A stretch of 64,000 bases of DNA from Aplectana chamaeleonis (taxonomy: Eukaryota; Nematoda; Chromadorea; Rhabditida; Cosmocercidae): positions 372,001-436,000 of the forward strand of contig JAPDOI010000443.1 in the NCBI GenBank assembly GCA_029168955.1, given 5' to 3'. The translations under genes and the position numbers were made by a program. Each line of letters starts with the position of its first letter. The stretch's first letter is position 1. This document shows, piece by piece, positions 27,823 to 38,511 of this stretch. The notes under the pieces were generated by a model. That model was not told the DNA's origin, made no database searches, and saw nothing but the letters and a program-made list of their open reading frames with translations.

Positions 27823-28101
27823 CTGTGCTTCTCTGTGCCAAATTCCGGTCCGCAATCGCGTCTCGACACGCTTCGCGGCTGCGCGCTTTTAAGTCGTAAG
27901 AGTTTCCAGCGCCGTAGCCGCCGATCTATTGACTCCAGGGGGTTTTAAGAAACTGGAAACTAGACGAAATTGGAGAAAACTGTATAAAAAAGCCATATCG
28001 AGTCGGCCCTAGCGCTGGAAACCCGACTGTTTCGAGCGCGTGTGGCCGCAAAGCGTGTAGATACGCAATTTCGGACCGAAGTTTGGCACAGAGAAGCACA
28101 G
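27823..28101 (-). mobile_element. 279-bp TA-flanked inverted-repeat element, copy 2
   Basis: Inverted arms of more than 90 bp (outer end CTGTGCTTCTCTGTGCC) bounded by TA at 27,821-27,822 and 28,102-28,103. Its reverse complement aligns with copy 1 at 25,406-25,684 through the centre (GTGTGGC/ATATGGC then TTTTTTAT), and the lengths are identical. Confidence 0.85.
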
Positions 28102-28614
28102 TATGCGAATAGCAGACAATTCAACATCGGTCTTGAGCTGAAACAGCAGATCTTCAAAGAGTGCGCCTCAATCGGCATTCAAACGATCGAGAGTTTTTAC
28201 GATATAATTCCACAGCATTTGCTCGATTTCACTAGACTGCATGGGATCCCTCCTGACTATTGGAATGAGGTTAATTAACACGTTGCTCCATTTTTCGAAG
28301 TTTGATTGTGAAGGAGGGCGGTCCTGTCACTTTACCACGGTCTGAAATTCGAAATAGTGATGGCGAATCCACTGAAGAGGCAATTATGGCTTGAAACTTT
28401 GCAAGGAGAGGTCTCAGGCTGCCGCGATTCCGATAGTTAACACGGCGAAAAGATTCAGATGCTGCTAGTGGAGACATTGCAGCTTACAAAGGGGTCCTAT
28501 CATCATGCAGCGCACTGTATAACTGTTCCGCTGATTTCAAGGTGATATCATACATTCATACATAACCCAACTTACTTGCCCGAATCGATCTATGTAGGGC
28601 TCCAATAGAGGTTA
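28102..28614. other. Intergenic, no gene seen
   Basis: Unique sequence; short open frames on both strands with no domain I recognise. Confidence 0.45.
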
Positions 28615-28633
28615 CTCTGCCAATGCGTAGCTA

Positions 28634-28797
28634 AACTCTGGTACCGCCGTAGTGACCTGTTGATTTCGATCAATACCAGCAGCGGAGCGGTGGGCCTCGG
28701 TGAAATATAATTAGTGATAAGGAGGTTCCGACGAAAAAGCCACCGCTCCGCGCTGTGATAATCGAAATCAACAGGTCACTACGGCGGTACCAGAGTT
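28634..28797. mobile_element. 164-bp TA-flanked hairpin MITE nested in a fold-back
   Basis: The 40 bases at 28,631-28,670 are the exact reverse complement of 28,761-28,800. TA at 28,632-28,633 and 28,798-28,799 fits a target duplication, giving a terminal repeat starting AACTCTGGTACCGCC. Perfect arms suggest recent insertion or gene conversion. A diverged relative of one arm lies at 55,382-55,426. Confidence 0.85.
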
Positions 28798-29251
28798 TAG
28801 ATGCCTCCGAGGGCGCGGCCTGAAACGCCGCCCCATTCCATGTAGCGAGAATTTAAGGGTTTTAGCTAAGATAGCTAAAACCCGCATATTCTTGTGTCGT
28901 TCGAACCATTGTTCTCTCTGACGCTAAACCCGTATATTCTCGCTATAATTTTGTAGCGAGAATCTACGGATTTAGCGGCAGGCTGTGTTGAAATGCAATC
29001 TTAACCCGCGTTGGCTACGCGGAACACAGGGATGCCGTTCGATCAGTCCTGCCCCAGTCAACCCACGAATAACTTGAAACTCTGTGGGTGGTCGTGGAGA
29101 GTGACCCGGTGTCGCTCTCTGAAAGACCTTGCTAGAGACAATTTTGGCCGCTGGGATGCTGCAGGCCGTGGCGAAGAAACGGCGATGCGCTCGATCGCAG
29201 CAGGGATCGTCTTTCTAGTACAGATCAAGACTGGGTGGGTCGATCGACCGT

Positions 29252-29340
29252 GTGCTGCAACGAGAATAAGCGTAGGATATCCGGGTGCTGTAGCGAGAAT
29301 TTGCGTAGAATATGCGGGCGCTGTAGCTAAAATTTCACCA
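29252..29340. repeat. 33-bp tandem repeat, about 2.6 copies
   Basis: Units begin TGCTG(C/T)A(A/G)CGAGAAT and contain GCGTAG(G/A)ATAT; the last unit is partial. Confidence 0.7.
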
Positions 29341-29460
29341 AATGAGGCTAAACTTTCCGTAATTTTTCGTAAATTCTCGTGTCAAAATTAGACTAGATGC
29401 CTCCGAAACCCTGAGCATCTCTGGCTTCCGTGTGAGGCATTTAGCTACGCGTTGGCGGAG

Positions 29461-30337
29461 TATATATGGGGCATTTTCGCCTGAATCTCTTACGCAGAGC
29501 TTGCATCTGACATTCCCCGCGTCTTTCGACTGCATTCGACATCATGTCGTCCCACCTCTCTTTATATTGATTCCGCCTCTTCAATTGTTATGTTTGCCCG
29601 TACATATATATTGAGCGTACATGTGTATATTTGATTCCATCACCAGTCGTCCGTCCTATGTAGCTCTGCTTTTCTGCTTCGAATGAATCGATACATGTAG
29701 AGTTTTTCGCCGAATTAGAATTGCCATCCCTCATTTCATTTGATTGCCACGCAAGCTGTCCACCTATTTTTGACTCGTGCTATAAAATTATTTCCCTCTC
29801 AACCAATTCAGGAAGCTGCAGCCAGCAGCTGAAGTCTGTTGTTTTGGTCGGCGAAATTCTCCTCCCCTCCAACGGACGGCCTTAATTATGCTTTCTGCTT
29901 CTTCCCTTCTTCCATCACCACTTTTGCTGTCAGAGACTGCATAACCCTCCGATGTTTAGTCTCTGTGAAGCGCCAAACGGAGCATGGCTCACTCACGGTC
30001 ATCTGCTATGGCTAGAACAGGGAAGACTAGCCCCTCCCACCAGGTTTTTCACCCTTATAAATCTACAAGTCTTCCCATTAGGATGGCTTTCTCTAAGCCA
30101 GTAATCTGATGATTTCCTTCTCCATTCTGGGCTTCTCGAATTCCAATTATGCTTTGTCAGTTCACTACCACATTGATGAGGGTTGGTTTCTGTGTACCTG
30201 GTTTGACTGTCTTCTTTGGTAAGGATTACTCAAAAGTTGTACCTTGAGCCACAGTTCCTGTTTTCATTGTTACCTGTTACAAAATGCTTGATAATGACCG
30301 CACCGCAACACTTCAAGTAACGTCATCATGGATCCTA
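29461..30337. other. Intergenic, no gene seen
   Basis: AT-rich unique DNA with a few TATATA stretches near 29,460-29,630. No frame with a recognisable product. Confidence 0.45.
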
Positions 30338-30435
30338 GTGATACTTTATGTTCCCTACTGAAATTTGGCTCGAACTCTGTTCCACATGCTATAACATAGA
30401 TGCACCGAATTTCAATGAGGAACGTGAAGTATCAC
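30338..30435. mobile_element. Short hairpin element, copy 1
   Basis: Inverted arms begin GTGATACTTTATGTTCCC on the left, with TA on both sides. Related copies lie at 32,271-32,398 and 53,137-53,262. The overlapping open frames on both strands (30,348-30,713 and 30,389-30,694) are not gene-like. Confidence 0.7.
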
Positions 30436-32270
30436 TAAGACACTGTAAGCAATGTCCGTCACACCCATGGGAACTCAACATGACCTCCGTTGCTAACCAT
30501 GTCGCCCCACTTAAAGGGAGCTTTGCGGCGAAATTCTCTTCCCACAGATGGGCCGGAAATAGCCTGAGTGAACGGCTAACGCTCATTCTGCTCGTTGTCA
30601 TTGGGCTTCTGCCAAACATTTTGTGCTCACTTGGTGTCCGAGGTCGGTCCTGTAAGGCTGCGTCGAGTCTTTGGAAGAGAATTTCTGCAGTCATAATAAA
30701 GTTTAGTGGTTAGGGATTCGACGGCTTAGAGATTTGACTGCTTAGAGAATCTAACAAAGATCTTCGGCCTCATCGGCTGCCTCGCAGCAGACCACGAAGG
30801 GACGACCTCCATTCCGCAGAAAAGATGTGGGCGTCATAGTGAGTTCCGGGCGAAAACTTGCCGGGAAACCCGTTTCGACCCCTGCCCCTCATCGTACAAT
30901 TACGGTCATATCTTCACCGTTTTGTGCAAAGAAAAACAAAAAAATTCTCTTCGCCCTTCTGATATGATCTTTTCACAATGATCCATATTGGAATCTAAAG
31001 GGATATTCGGAATCATCATAGAGATCTGCTTTATTTAGAATTACTCATGGCCTATTCTTGAGCAAGGCATAAATACAAAATTAGGCATAAGACAACCAAA
31101 ATGAGACACGCGCAAAAAGCGATATCGTAGCTAGAGTAGGCATGAGTGAATGAGTCCATATGGTCATCCCTATTTTCTTTTTTCCTCATTCTTATTTATG
31201 CTAGGTTGTAAATTTGTAGCAGTAGCCATGTTTCGTTATGAAAACATTGCATCAAGACACCTGGTCTTTCTGTCTGCTGTACCGTTCATAATTATTGATT
31301 AAGCTTTAAAATACATGTTTCGTAGTTGAGGGGGATGAGCTTGAACACACCAAAGATCTGTTAATTCGCGTACGGCGGCTTATCGCGATTGACTCCGGTG
31401 GTCATGAATAAATGTAAACTGTTTACAAAATTGAAGCCATAGGCTTCGGCAGACTTCCCCTTCTCAATCATTTTGACTGGCAGACGGTTGAATATTCTTC
31501 TGCACAGACTTCTGATAACAATTTTTCACATTTTATTACTATAGTTTGATGTACAAGTGTAATGGCTCCAGTCAACTAGTAGGTACTAGGTCCTGTGGGA
31601 TGCGGGATCGGTTTAAGTATTCAGCGCGGAAAACAAACGTCAAGAATGGTCCGACACATTCCGTTCCTCTCAGTTCAGGGGAATGAACACTCGGTCGGAG
31701 GATATTTTGCGTAGCACTTCCTTTTGCGTGTAGAGCATCCAATCGATGGTGTTACACGTGACTTTTTATGCTATTAGGTTGCTGCTGAGTGCTCTGAAGG
31801 ACATGCTTCTGAGAGGTATGCACATGACGTGCAATTACGGATTCTTTCTTACACTATATTCTCCGAAAAAATAGCACCTGAGTTTTATTGGGCGATTGTT
31901 TGCTGTTTGCGATGGAGTATATTTCGATTAGGTTCACTTGTGGAAAAGTTTCCATAGCTGTTGGTTAGTAGCTGCTACGGAGATCTTCGAGAGGAGTCAC
32001 GGAGGGGTCCTCTCAGTGGGGTAAGGACAGCAGGCAATTTTCAAGGTGCGGAAAAGTGTTTCGGATTTGGGTCGGTCAAAGTTCGATAGGTTTGGTTCGA
32101 AACCTATCACCAAGGGTAAATCTATGAACCAGATTGCGACTTTCGATGAGTTTCAGAGCACTTGAACATATTTGCATAGACGTTTTCTGTAGAGGTTACT
32201 TGGAGAGCTAAACACGGATTCTAGGTCCAACCTATGATTTCCGAAATTCTTGAATACTTAATGCCAACTG
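30436..32270. other. Intergenic, no gene seen
   Basis: About 1.8 kb of unique AT-rich sequence. No open frame above 100 codons lies wholly in it, and I see no RNA gene or terminal repeat. Confidence 0.5.
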
Positions 32271-32398
32271 CAGCCGGCATAGATCCTAGTGATACTTCGC
32301 TTTCCCCATTGAAGGTTGTCGCAAACTCGGTGCACCTATATTATTCGCCCCAATCATCAATAGGGAACGCAAAGTATCACTAGGTTTCATGCCGACTG
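32271..32398. mobile_element. Short hairpin element, copy 2
   Basis: Best-preserved copy. The left end CAGCCGGCATAGATCCTAG pairs with the right end CTAGGTTTCATGCCGACTG, and inner arms GTGATACTTCGC continue the pairing. The conserved outer extension shows the terminal repeat reaches beyond the TA at the CCTAG junction. Confidence 0.7.
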
Positions 32399-32737
32399 TG
32401 AATGCCATTATATCTATCGTACCCTCAGTATGTAAAGAAACGGACCCCGGATTCGTATTCAGGACGTTGAATAACCCCCAGAACTGTTTCGAAACAAACA
32501 TATTCTCCTAAACATCCTAACCATTTCCTGATGGTTTTAAATTTTTGCCCAACTGGTTAAACTACCCCGTAACCCGCAGCAGCTACAGACCTAAATTCGA
32601 AAACACTCAGATTTGGCTCTGATTAGAATATATAAACTGCGAAGAAGATGTTTGGAATTAAACATTTTCATATGCCAGGGTCGAAAACCTTGGAGAACTG
32701 TGGAACTACATACTATAACACTATGTAACACGATTTT
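32399..32737. other. Intergenic, no gene seen
   Basis: Unique AT-rich sequence without interpretable features. Confidence 0.45.
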
Positions 32738-33627
32738 TATGTGAAAAAAATGACTTCATTAAGAACAAACTTCGCTCACACTGCAACAGCACGAAGAAAA
32801 CCCGTTTTTTTTGAAAATAGAAAGAGTTTTATTCATTTTTGGAATCATGAACAAGTAAAAACAAAAAAAGTTCACAAGGAATAGACAAACACAGTGGGAA
32901 ACCACTCAACAAGGTTAGAAATGTGTAGATTTTCTAGATTCACGAATGTACTGTGAATCACTCTCTCGAAGTTGCACCAAAATGTAGTCCCTCATCATGT
33001 TTCGTTATACTGTCCTTGTTAACGGCCCTGTCCGAGGCTAAGATCAGGGCTGGTATATTCGTCGGACCACAGATCAAGAGGATCACAAAATGTGAGGATT
33101 TCGCGAAGCTGTTGAACAGGACGGAGAGAACGGCTTGGAGCAATTTCGTTGCAGTTCTTCACGGCTTCCTAGGTGATCACAAAGCTGGAAGCTATGTATG
33201 TGGAGTTGGTCACTCTCAAAAAGAATTACGCGAGAATAAGATGCAGAATGTCTCTGAAAGTCCATATTCTTGATTCGCATTTCAACAAATTCAACGAGCA
33301 AGGCGAATCCTTTCATCAGGATATATTGGACTTTGAACGTCGTTACAAAGGACAGTATCACGAAAACATGATGGGGGACTATGTTTGGGTGCAACTTCGA
33401 GAGATCGATTCACAGTACAATCGTGAATCTTGAAAATCTACACATTTCAGAATCTTGTTGAGTGGTTTCCCAATGTGTTTGTCTAATCCTTGTGCATTTT
33501 TTGTTTTTACCTGATCATAGCGCCGAAAATTAATGAAAATCTTTCTATTTTCACAAAAAAAAACGAGTTTTCTTCGTGGTGTCGTCGTGTAAGCAATGTT
33601 TGTGCTTAATGAAGTCATTTTTCACAT
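32738..33627. mobile_element. 0.9-kb fold-back element with long inverted arms
   Basis: Seen: 32,738-33,023 is the imperfect reverse complement of 33,341-33,627, so about 285 bp at each end can pair. The spacer of about 320 bp and the right arm carry a sense coding fragment (33,040-33,433); the left arm carries the antisense of its end. Inference: either a fold-back transposon that holds a gene piece or an inverted duplication of a gene's 3' part. A transcript through it would form a long hairpin. Confidence 0.75.
33040..33433 (+). pseudogene. Broken fragment of an invertebrate repeat-associated protein
   Basis: Reading from 33,040 gives KIRAGIFVGPQIKRIT, then an FLGDHKAGSY stretch. A frameshift near 33,185 leads to ELVTLKKNYARI, CRMSLKVHILDSH, NEQGESFHQDILDFERRY and YHENMMGDYVW before the stop at 33,433. 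From family knowledge, the pattern EQGE.FHQDI...RY.G...MM.DY.W is the tail of a protein very common in arthropod and other invertebrate genomes, usually uncharacterised and apparently spread with mobile DNA. Compared with that family the segment before NEQGE is a few residues short. There is no upstream start and no N-terminal part. The last third lies in the right inverted arm. I cannot assign a biochemical function. Confidence 0.6.
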
Positions 33628-34836
33628 ACGATAGACATAAACAATTGAAATATAACACTTAGAAGTCCGGAACAAAAACTACCTTACATAAACACTCGAT
33701 TTTCCAAATTTCATTGTCCTAGTCACAAAAGCGAAGTTTTCCTGGGATAACAGCGATTTCCTGACTGTTCTAGACCTACCGGGTTGGGAAAACACAATTT
33801 CAACCCAGGAACAGAAAAAAAGTGAACATTTGCAACATAGTGTCACGAGGCTTTTGGATATCGATTTTTGGCTGCTACTGTTTATATAAGGATATCAAAA
33901 AAATTTTATTCAGCTATTCGATTTACTATCCGAAGACAATCAACTGTCTCCTTTGAGTGCGATCACAGATTGGTCTTACACAAGCCGATCCTGTCGTTTA
34001 GGTTCACAGGCGAACTACAGTATAATATTGTCTCTCCTCAGTTACCAAGAAGGCAACATTCCAGGGAGAGGTTATGCGCGTTACTGATATCGTAAACAAA
34101 GTAATTCCTGCTCAAATGGAATTCCATCCATTGGAGTACACACCCTCGTTGAAAACCAAATGTCGGCGACTACCAACCCGTAATAGCTCAATGTCCTTTT
34201 TTCAATTTCATAACTCTTCCACTTCATGTTTTTTTCGATATTGTAGTTATGTAGATCACCTGCAAGAAAGGCGGTCATAAATATAGCCATGCCACATTCT
34301 GATGGTTCAATGTTTAGAACAAGCCCTTTACCAAGACTCTGGTGGACGCGTTGATAAATGAAGCGCTTCTTGAACATATCCTTCCTCATCCGAATAATAA
34401 GCATATTCAAATGGCAGTTTTCCAGCATTACTCCTCGAAAAAAGAGGTTGTTGACTGCGACGAATAGTCATCATGAATTCATCAGATCTCTGGAAATCCA
34501 TCAGAAATGGCTTCATATACGCTTACATGCGTATTTCTAGACGCACGTCACCCGAGTCGGATGGGATTTGCTTGTCATCATGTCTGCTATATCAAATCTA
34601 CTCCGCGATGTTCTCCTGTGGGAAGAATCCATTATGCCTACCATTGTTCTTGTCTGTATTCTCGCCTCCGCTAAACTAAACTCAATTGAAGGCTCCCACA
34701 GATTGGTTTCGAACTCAGTATTTTCCGAAGATCTTATGTATATGTAATGTGGAAGCCTTGAGGTACACTTTTGACTGGAGGAACTTCATGTTCATGGAAA
34801 CGCTCTCAATCGACTTTGTCTGACTAATTTGAGTGT
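33628..34836. other. Intergenic, weak minus-strand open frames
   Basis: On the minus strand, frames at 34,516-34,328 and 34,428-34,081 overlap. They contain a GTAAAG site near 34,332 and a TTTCTTGCAG site near 34,263 that could bound a small intron, but joining there gives an immediate stop. No domain is recognised, so I do not call a gene. Confidence 0.4.
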
Positions 34837-35005
34837 CCAGGATGTATAGTCCGTGCCATTTTTGTTGGAAGCCGTGACGCAGCAACGTGTCATACGTAAA
34901 ACGCGCATAAGAGAGGGGATAATGCATACACATATGATAACGCGTCATTTAGCTATGTCGCGGCTTGCCAAGAAAATGGCATGGACTGTACATACTCGAG
35001 ACTTG
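34837..35005. mobile_element. Imperfect inverted-repeat element
   Basis: 34,837-34,886 and 34,955-35,005 are imperfect reverse complements across GTATAGTCCGTGCCATTTT on the left, with about 70 bp between them. No coding capacity; exact ends and target duplication are unclear. Confidence 0.6.
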
Positions 35006-35033
35006 AATTTTTCCCGAAGGCTTCCGAATAAGA

Positions 35034-35051
35034 ATGATGATGATGATAATG

Positions 35052-35134
<83 letters not shown>

Positions 35135-35135
35135 T
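35034..35135. repeat. (AAT)n microsatellite at the 3' end of RTE copy 1
   Basis: Begins as GAT triplets and becomes a long AAT run abutting the 3' terminus of the minus-strand RTE element. The poly-asparagine frame it creates is not a gene. Confidence 0.95.
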
Positions 35136-35615
35136 GACTTACTTTGACTTAATCGGTTGGCTTTCGCCTGACGCGGTCATTCCGCATCTTCACCGAGGTG
35201 TGCCGTCCTAGTAGTCAGCCGTGTCCATTTTTCACGGTCTTCAGCCACAATTTGAACACATTCCATCCAGCTGTCACTATTCCATTTCCTGCGAAACGAA
35301 ACATCGCGCCTGAACTGTCTTTCGATGCCGAGTGACTTTAAATCCTCTTTAACCACATCCGTCCAGAACTTTCGCCTACGCCCAGGTGGCCGTTCCAGAC
35401 AGGATTTGGAAGCATTTTAAAGCGTGTTGTACGAGACGATCCGGCGTTCTTCTTAGTATATGCCCGAGCAGTCGAAGTCGACTTTCCATTGCTGCTTGAG
35501 ATGGCATTAGGAGATGCTGGCACCTCCCTCGTGTCAAGCGTTGATGTACTGCGTCGATTTCCTTGTAAAGGTCTTCGTTATGGCATACACGCGGCCAGAA
35601 ATACCAAGCAAACGC

Positions 35616-37340
35616 CTAAAGCTTCCTCTCCGTGCAATCCAACCTTTCCATCTGCGTTTTCGGTGCTGCCCACGTCTCCGATCCGTACATCATGATAGGG
35701 CGAATAGCGGATAGGTAGACGCGCAACTTGACTTCCTTCGCGATGGTGGTAGACTTGAAACACTTGGTTAGAGAATTGAATGCAGACGTAGCTTTCGCAC
35801 ATCGTTGTCGAATATCCGCTGCATAACTACCATCGTTCTTCAGCAAACAGCCCAAATAACGAAATCGTCCACCAGTTCGATACGTTGTCCGTCCACACAA
35901 GCTCCCGCTGAAGGCCTCTGAGAGACCCACATCTGCTTGCATTTGTCCGGACGAATACGAAATGCATGGGCCGTGGCAAACTTCGAAACGAGGTTCACAA
36001 CCCTTTGCAACTTGCGTTGTTTTCAGCAAATAACACAATGTCGTCGGCGTACTCCAGGTCGACAAGGGAGCGTCCTGATGGTGTTAGGATCACATCCGCA
36101 GAAACTGTTCCGCAACTCTACGCATGATGTCATCAACGGCGAAGTTGAAAGAAAGGTCCTGCAACGGCTCCTTGCCTTACTCCTGTTTTCACCTCGAAAG
36201 CTGACGTAAATCCGACAGGTGTGCGAACTGCTGCTGTTGTTCCTTTGTTCATGTCCTCGATTAACCGAACATACTTTTCCGGGACTCCATCTGCTCGCAG
36301 AGCATTGAGCAATCGAACACGATGAGGAGAGTCGAACGTGGCTTCAAAGTCCAAAAAAGCAAGCTGTAATGGCTTCGAAAACCGCTGCAACGATTCAATT
36401 ACTCTTCTCACGACGAACCCCTGGTCGATGGTCGATCTTCCAGGTCGAAAACCGGCTTGCTCCTCTCTGGTCGTTCCTTCACGACGTTTGATAGGTCGCT
36501 CGAGAATGATACGTTCCAAAACCTTGTACATGACACGAAGTAGAGATTCCTCTGTAGTTCTTAGGATCCGTGACGGATAGCTTCTTGTGAAGAGGAACGA
36601 TGATCGCATGTCTCCACGAATCGGGTATCCTTTCGCTCATCCATATAGCACGGATGGTGTTGGTCATTTCACGAATCCCAGACGGAGGAAGAGCTTTCAG
36701 CATTTCAGCAGTGATGTTGTCATCTCCACCTGCCTTTCCATTCTTCATTTTCCGGACACAATCCAAAACTTCAGACTCAGTTGGCGGTTCCTCACTGACA
36801 TCGTAATGTGCTCTCTGAACATGCGGGAGCTCAGGTACTGATGGCGCTGGACGATTCAGTAGTGAACTGAAGTAATCCTTCCATATTGGCAGCGTCGCAT
36901 CACCAACTGCAACTCCATTGGTAGTGTTCAAGACAGGAGAACATCTCTTCATCTTCCCGCTATACTGTCGCAGCAACGTGTAGGCTTTCCTCGGATTCTT
37001 CTCCTCCCAAGCCTTCTCGAACTCCTTAGCTCTACGTCCACTCTCGTTGGCGGTCACTTTGAAGCTGCCGACGCAACTTCCCCCTCAGACGCTTCTCCTC
37101 CACAAGGTTTCCTGCAGTTCGGAGAGCACATACTCTGTTGTAGGTAAATGTAGTTTCTTCTGAGACGTAGGCGAACTTCTTCTTAGGCTGTACAACCGGG
37201 AGTGCCTCTTTCGAAGCGTCCTGGATGCATTTGACTAAAGAATCCGCGTCGCAAAGTTTCTTCTTAGTCCGTACTCCGATGTGAATAGAAACGCGTTGTC
37301 GGAAATTCCTTCTGCACTCTTCATGTCTGAGACTTGTCAT
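35616..37340 (-). pseudogene. RTE reverse transcriptase domain, copy 1 (broken)
   Basis: Pieces in different frames follow one another on the minus strand. 37,340-37,032 is the linker. 37,057-36,479 holds MKNGKAGGDDNITAEMLKA. 36,609-36,133 holds motif A (FLDFEATFDSP) and motif B (GVRQGAVAGP). 36,065-35,616 holds the thumb region YLGCLLKNDGSYAADI and PIMMYGSETWAAP. YADD is present near 36,036 but out of frame with its surroundings. At least four frameshifts separate these pieces, so no functional polymerase can be made. The nearest intact reading is copy 2 at 39,731-41,662. Confidence 0.85.
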
Positions 37341-38122
37341 GTCAATCCTCTGGAGAGCTGGGCCCTCGCTTCCTCTTATGAATCCTCGCAGTGAAGTTCA
37401 GCAGAACAGGACGGTGATCCAGATCGAATGCGACATCTTCACACAGCTCTAGATCTTCGAATGTCCGATACTGGAATATTCCTCGTCAGGACATAGTCAA
37501 GCTGTAGTTTCAAAGTTGTCATCTTCCGCTTCCGCTGCTCTTCTGGAGATAGCCGGGTTGGTCCCTGCCACGTAAGCTGATGGCGGCGATGATTCCTCTT
37601 GAATGTCGATGCAATAATCAGACCACCGCGTTCACAAAAGTCGACAAGGCGGTAGCCATTGTCCGATGTTTGCTCCACTGGGTAGAACCATTTACCGAGT
37701 ACTTCGGATTCTGATCGTCCCATCTTCGCATTTGCGTCAATCCTCACGACAACAGCATGTTGACAGCGCATCCCGGCCAGCAACGTATTGAGTTCCTCAT
37801 AAAACGCATCCTTCGAATTGTCTTCGGCGGTTTCAGTGGGCGCATGAGCACTCACTATCCACAGATTGAATCCTCTGTGATCCCGCAGTCGTACGAATGC
37901 ATTCCGACACGACGCCGAGCCGAACTCCTTGACCATACCATTGAAATCCTTCCTTACAGCTATTGCACAGCCTCCCACTCTCCTAACGTCAGCGTTACCG
38001 CAGTAGATGGTGCACTCTCCGACGCTGATGACGGGTCTATCCTGAGGCGGGTTTCCTGCAAAGCAGCAAACGGTGCATGGAAATAGCTCAGAAGTCCGGA
38101 TAGCGCAGTTTTTGGATATCAC
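37341..38122 (-). pseudogene. RTE endonuclease domain, copy 1 (broken)
   Basis: The open stretch 38,122-37,439 contains the conserved core of an exonuclease-endonuclease-phosphatase fold: GGCAIAVRKDF, LWIVSAHAPTE, RIDANAKMG, TFKRNHRRHQLTWQGP and LQLDYVLTRN. Defects relative to the other copies: a one-base loss just before the DRPVISVGE segment, a frameshift after RRSRAV near 37,440, a glycine-to-arginine change in the IDANAK motif, and SDH altered to LDH in the C-terminal catalytic motif. Copy 1 alone keeps frame through IVSAHAPTE, where copies 2 and 3 lack one base. The domain would nick target DNA to prime reverse transcription; this copy looks inactive. Confidence 0.85.
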
Positions 38123-38321
38123 TCGACAGCGATCGACAGTTCAGGTGGCGAAATTGTGGCTTGTGGCCAAAGACTCCATGACTCTAGGTACGGATCCTAA
38201 GGTGTTATGGACCAGAGGCCTTAGTGTGCCGGACGGCGACACCTTTATGCAATGTGCGGGATACTTTCGCGATATAGTTGTGCACGCTATATCGCTCGAA
38301 CGTTCCTGTGTACACTCAAAC

Positions 38322-38389
38322 GTCTGCTGCGCTCAGTAGAAGCAGGGGCACCAACCAGCAGGTACCAACCGACTTGTATACACACCCCC
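38322..38389 (-). ncRNA. HDV-like ribozyme candidate, RTE copy 1 (degenerate)
   Basis: Same layout as the candidates at 38,444 and 61,928, with the 7-bp P1 (GGGGGUG with UGCCCCU) kept. The P3 loop reads UGCUGGUU instead of UGCUCGUU and P2 has a G.A mismatch (GUCGG with CAGAC), so this copy is probably inactive. Confidence 0.35.
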
Positions 38390-38432
<43 letters not shown>

Positions 38433-38443
38433 TTAATATTAAT
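38390..38443. repeat. (AAT)n tract between two head-to-head RTE elements
   Basis: About 54 bp of AAT repeats with a central TATTAATATTAAT, lying exactly between the two opposed GGGGG 5' ends. Confidence 0.95.
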
Positions 38444-38511
38444 GGGGGTGTGAATACAAGTCTGTTGGTACCTGCTCGTTGGTGCCCCTGCTTCTACTGA
38501 ACCCAGCAGAC
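38444..38511 (+). ncRNA. HDV-like self-cleaving ribozyme candidate, RTE copy 2
   Basis: Paper folding of the first 68 nt. P1: bases 1-7 GGGGGUG with UGCCCCU at 40-46, starting with the G.U pair usual at the delta cleavage site. P2: GUCUG (17-21) with CAGAC (64-68). P3: ACC with GGU closing the loop UGCUCGUU, close to the delta genomic loop UCCUCGCU. P1.1: GC in that loop with GC just after P1'. P4: a weak UUC/GAA stem. The junction before P2' is CCCAG, so the catalytic C is not firmly placed. HDV-like ribozymes are known at 5' ends of several non-LTR elements, including R2 and some RTE elements. Confidence 0.5.

Larger units (their letters stand above)
28615..29460. mobile_element. Older fold-back element with a nested insertion
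   Basis: The left end (28,615-28,633) and the reverse complement of 29,442-29,460 match at 17 of 19 positions around GCGTAGCTA, and ATGCCTCCGA follows on both sides once the nested element at 28,634-28,797 is removed. The interior holds repeated TAGCGAGAAT motifs in both orientations. A 33-bp tandem repeat at 29,252-29,340 accounts for the open frame at 29,011-29,391. I see no transposase. Confidence 0.6.
35136..38389 (-). mobile_element. RTE-clade non-LTR retrotransposon, copy 1 (about 3.25 kb)
   Basis: The minus strand runs from the 5' terminus GGGGGTGTGTATACAAGTC at 38,389 to the 3' terminus near 35,136 (..AAGTCAAAGTAAGTCA). The length and both ends match copies 2 and 3, so it is essentially full length. 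It encodes AP-endonuclease then reverse transcriptase, and this is the most decayed copy, broken by several frameshifts. It lies head to head with copy 2 across an (AAT)n tract. RTE elements characteristically have one long ORF and end in short tandem repeats, as here. Confidence 0.9.

Noticed and set aside
30348..30713. 121-codon protein
   Set aside because: It overlaps a hairpin element and an antisense frame of similar length, with no recognisable domain.
32953..33039. N-terminus of the fragment protein
   Set aside because: This part of the plus-strand frame is the antisense of the protein's own C-terminus, created by the inverted arm, so it is not genuine coding sequence.
34081..34516. 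Two-exon minus-strand gene
   Set aside because: The candidate donor and acceptor give an in-frame stop when joined, and neither part has a recognised domain.
34853..35137. Poly-asparagine protein
   Set aside because: Translation of an (AAT)n microsatellite next to a retrotransposon end; the same holds for 38,252-38,602 and 41,687-42,038.
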